DNA of 7,455 nucleotides from Fimbriimonadaceae bacterium (GTDB lineage Bacteria; Armatimonadota; Fimbriimonadia; Fimbriimonadales; Fimbriimonadaceae): positions 1 to 7,455 of the forward strand of contig JACMJO010000098.1 of NCBI GenBank assembly GCA_014380605.1, in the 5' to 3' direction. The notes beneath the pieces were generated by a model that was given only the letters and a program-made list of their open reading frames with translations, was not told the DNA's origin and searched no databases. The position numbers and the translations under genes are program-made. Positions 5,860 through 7,455 of the stretch are shown here, one piece after another (the first letter of the stretch is position 1; every line of letters starts with the position of its first letter).

Positions 5860-7455
5860 GCTGGAGAAATCCTCGGGGTTCCGGCTCCTACGCATCCCGA
5901 TTCCACGACAATGCCGAAAGCGCCCTCAAGGAGGGGGCGGTCCAAATCGACGGCGGTCAGTTTCAATCTTCCATCTATCCAGGCTCGAATTTCATTCCCA
6001 CGGACTTCGACTTCGACCATGTAGTCCTGAAACGGTTCCCAAGGAAAAGAAGTCTGTGCCAGCGTGGACCTGCCGTCAAGCGCTTTCACGATCCTAAGTT
6101 CCCCTGGCCCAGCAAAGACCACTGCATAGTAACGCCTCAGCCCCTGAACGCGAAGGGCCAGACCGGCGGAGACCGCCATTTTTGGTGTGACCCTAGCCTC
6201 GATCCGATAGTCCTGCCAATCTCGGCTTCCTTGAGTCAGGAGGCCAACCCCTTCATTGTGGGTCAGGTACTCATATTTGTCGCGGACATACTCAAAGCGA
6301 TCCACCGACTTTGCCCAAGCGCGGGCCCACATGGTGCCCTCCACAACTGGGAAAGACGCCGTGGGAATGCCAGTCCAATCCAGGCGATCCAACTCAACGG
6401 CCCCACGTTCCAACTCTAATCCGATCTCGTGATAGGGATATCCGTCGTTCTCAGGCACTACCCAAGTCAGTTCGCGCTCTTCGTGCGGCAACATCGACCA
6501 AGAAGGGCCTTGGATCGATTCCGATTCATCGTCGGACGTGTATTTTGATAAGAAGACTCGCCCCGTCGAAGGTTCATCATTCGCCTTGACAACCAGCCTA
6601 ATCTCCTGTCCTGGATAAAGAGTTGGGTTGGCGACAAGGACATACCCCGTCTTCATATCCTTGGCCTCAGGCGGGATGAAGGTTGCGGTTGAGGCTCGGC
6701 CACCTTCCGAAGTCAGAGGTTCAATCACCAGCGCTCCGTTCGGGTTCGAAATAGCCAGCCTTTCAGGATCTAGGGATTGCCAACCCTGGACGCTTCCGGA
6801 TAGCGCAAAGTGAAATCGGGCTCCGTCCTTGAGCGCAAGCGGCAATTCGCCAACAATTCCACGCCCGGCATTCGCGACAAAGACTGCTTCGCGAGCTGCG
6901 TCTGTGATCGCCCGGCCTCCATCCGCCGAAGGCAGATACAGTCGGTCCGCAACGGGTCCTCGCCAGTCTTTTCCGGCCAACCCGGCAAGTCCATTCCTAA
7001 CGCCCAGAATGGCTCCGACATTGCCCGAGTTGCAGTCGGTATCCCAGCCGCTTGTGTTCACGATGGTCATCGATCGGTCGAAATCCCCTTCTCCATGGAG
7101 CAGGCTCAAAATGATCAGCCCGTGATTCGGGATGAGATGGCACTGGCCGAAATACTTGTCGTATCCATATTCAGCCTGAAGCCGTTCTCGATTTGCCCGC
7201 CAGTCAGGCTCTTGCCGTTGCCACGTCCGCAGGTCGTCAATGAGCTTTCGGACCGTACAGTCCGCCGGGATCACGGATAGGGCCGTATCGAGCAAGCGAT
7301 CCATGTCCGATTCAATAAAAGCTTGGGCAACCAAAGCCGCGACAACTTGAGCGCCATAGACGGCCTCGCCGTCGTGGCTGACTCGGGCAGCTCGCGATGC
7401 GAAGTCGGCGGCTCTCGCCGGATCGCCCGGGCAGATCATGCCCCAGGCGTCGATG
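5856..7455 (-). CDS. ADP-ribosylglycohydrolase-family protein with C-terminal beta-sandwich domains (5' end outside window)
   Basis: The frame is open to the right edge (last readable codons IDAWG), so the true start and N-terminal part, where the family has its first metal-binding motif, are missing. Numbering from the first in-window Met (7437-7439), 527 residues remain. Residues 1-155 match the ADP-ribosylglycohydrolase fold: WGMICPGDPARAA, VSHDGEAVYGAQ, and GWDTDCNSGNVGAILG with Asp133, Asp135 and Asn137 as the second metal motif (commonly GGDTD). Residues about 205-358 look like a beta-sandwich or carbohydrate-binding-like domain. Residues about 365-525 resemble a concanavalin-like/DUF1080 domain (DWQDYRIEARVTPKMAVSAG, RRYYAVVFAGPGELRIVKAL, IRAWIDGRLKLTAVD). 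In carbohydrate clusters such proteins are more likely to cleave an N- or O-glycoside than to reverse protein ADP-ribosylation; this is inference. It is the first visible gene of the operon and overlaps the GH127 gene by ATGA. Confidence 0.8.
   Translation of the reverse strand, partial: IDAWGMICPGDPARAADFASRAARVSHDGEAVYGAQVVAALVAQAFIESDMDRLLDTALSVIPADCTVRKLIDDLRTWQRQEPDWRANRERLQAEYGYDKYFGQCHLIPNHGLIILSLLHGEGDFDRSMTIVNTSGWDTDCNSGNVGAILGVRNGLAGLAGKDWRGPVADRLYLPSADGGRAITDAAREAVFVANAGRGIVGELPLALKDGARFHFALSGSVQGWQSLDPERLAISNPNGALVIEPLTSEGGRASTATFIPPEAKDMKTGYVLVANPTLYPGQEIRLVVKANDEPSTGRVFLSKYTSDDESESIQGPSWSMLPHEERELTWVVPENDGYPYHEIGLELERGAVELDRLDWTGIPTASFPVVEGTMWARAWAKSVDRFEYVRDKYEYLTHNEGVGLLTQGSRDWQDYRIEARVTPKMAVSAGLALRVQGLRRYYAVVFAGPGELRIVKALDGRSTLAQTSFPWEPFQDYMVEVEVRGNEIRAWIDGRLKLTAVDLDRPLLEGAFGIVVESGCVGAGTPRISPA
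5870..5874 (-). promoter_or_regulatory. Possible ribosome binding site of the GH127 gene
   Basis: On the minus strand this reads GAGGA, ten bases before the ATG at 5859, inside the end of the upstream gene. The spacing is slightly long, but it supports the ATGA-overlap start over the ATG at 5895. Confidence 0.4.

Noticed and set aside
6998..7049. Reading the ADP-ribosylglycohydrolase domain as an anti-phage or toxin-antitoxin component
   Set aside because: There is no ADP-ribosyltransferase toxin, macrodomain or other defence gene nearby, and the operon partners are carbohydrate and organic-acid enzymes.

Overview
The window holds the tail of one plus-strand gene and then five minus-strand genes packed end to end (about 217 to 7455), read from the right edge towards the left. 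I found no RNA gene, insertion sequence, CRISPR array or long repeat. No gene-free stretch exceeds about 40 bases. The operon promoter and the start of its first visible gene lie beyond the right edge.

Layout in transcription order of the minus-strand operon: (1) a partial ADP-ribosylglycohydrolase-family protein with C-terminal beta-sandwich domains; (2) a GH127/DUF1680 protein (beta-L-arabinofuranosidase type) that keeps the Glu-x-Cys...Cys-Cys metal/catalytic motif; (3) a single polypeptide fusing the citrate lyase acyl-carrier (gamma, CitD) domain to the beta subunit (CitE); (4) the citrate lyase alpha subunit (CitF); (5) a serine beta-lactamase-like hydrolase with a probable signal peptide. 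Junctions 1/2, 2/3 and 3/4 are all ATGA four-base stop/start overlaps, and 4/5 are two bases apart, so the five genes are almost certainly co-transcribed and translationally coupled. Convergent to the operon, at the left edge, is the C-terminus of a MalG-type sugar ABC transporter permease.

The most notable point is in the CitD-CitE fusion. The carrier domain aligns well with CitD, but the serine that carries the phosphoribosyl-dephospho-CoA group (Ser-Gly-Asp in E. coli CitD, recalled from memory) reads Arg-Gly-Asp here. No serine lies nearby. No citC, citX or citG is in the window. Together these suggest a citrate-lyase-like enzyme that works on free CoA thioesters and keeps a dead carrier domain as a structural part. 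Its linkage to glycoside-cleaving genes and a possible esterase suggests a pathway for a glycoside or sugar-derived hydroxy acid rather than ordinary citrate fermentation. That pathway is inference.

Organism: a moderately GC-rich heterotrophic bacterium (hand-counted lines range from about 42 to 63 percent GC) with a polysaccharide- or glycoside-using lifestyle. The gene mix recalls Armatimonadota, Planctomycetota or similar phyla, but nothing in the window fixes the taxonomy.
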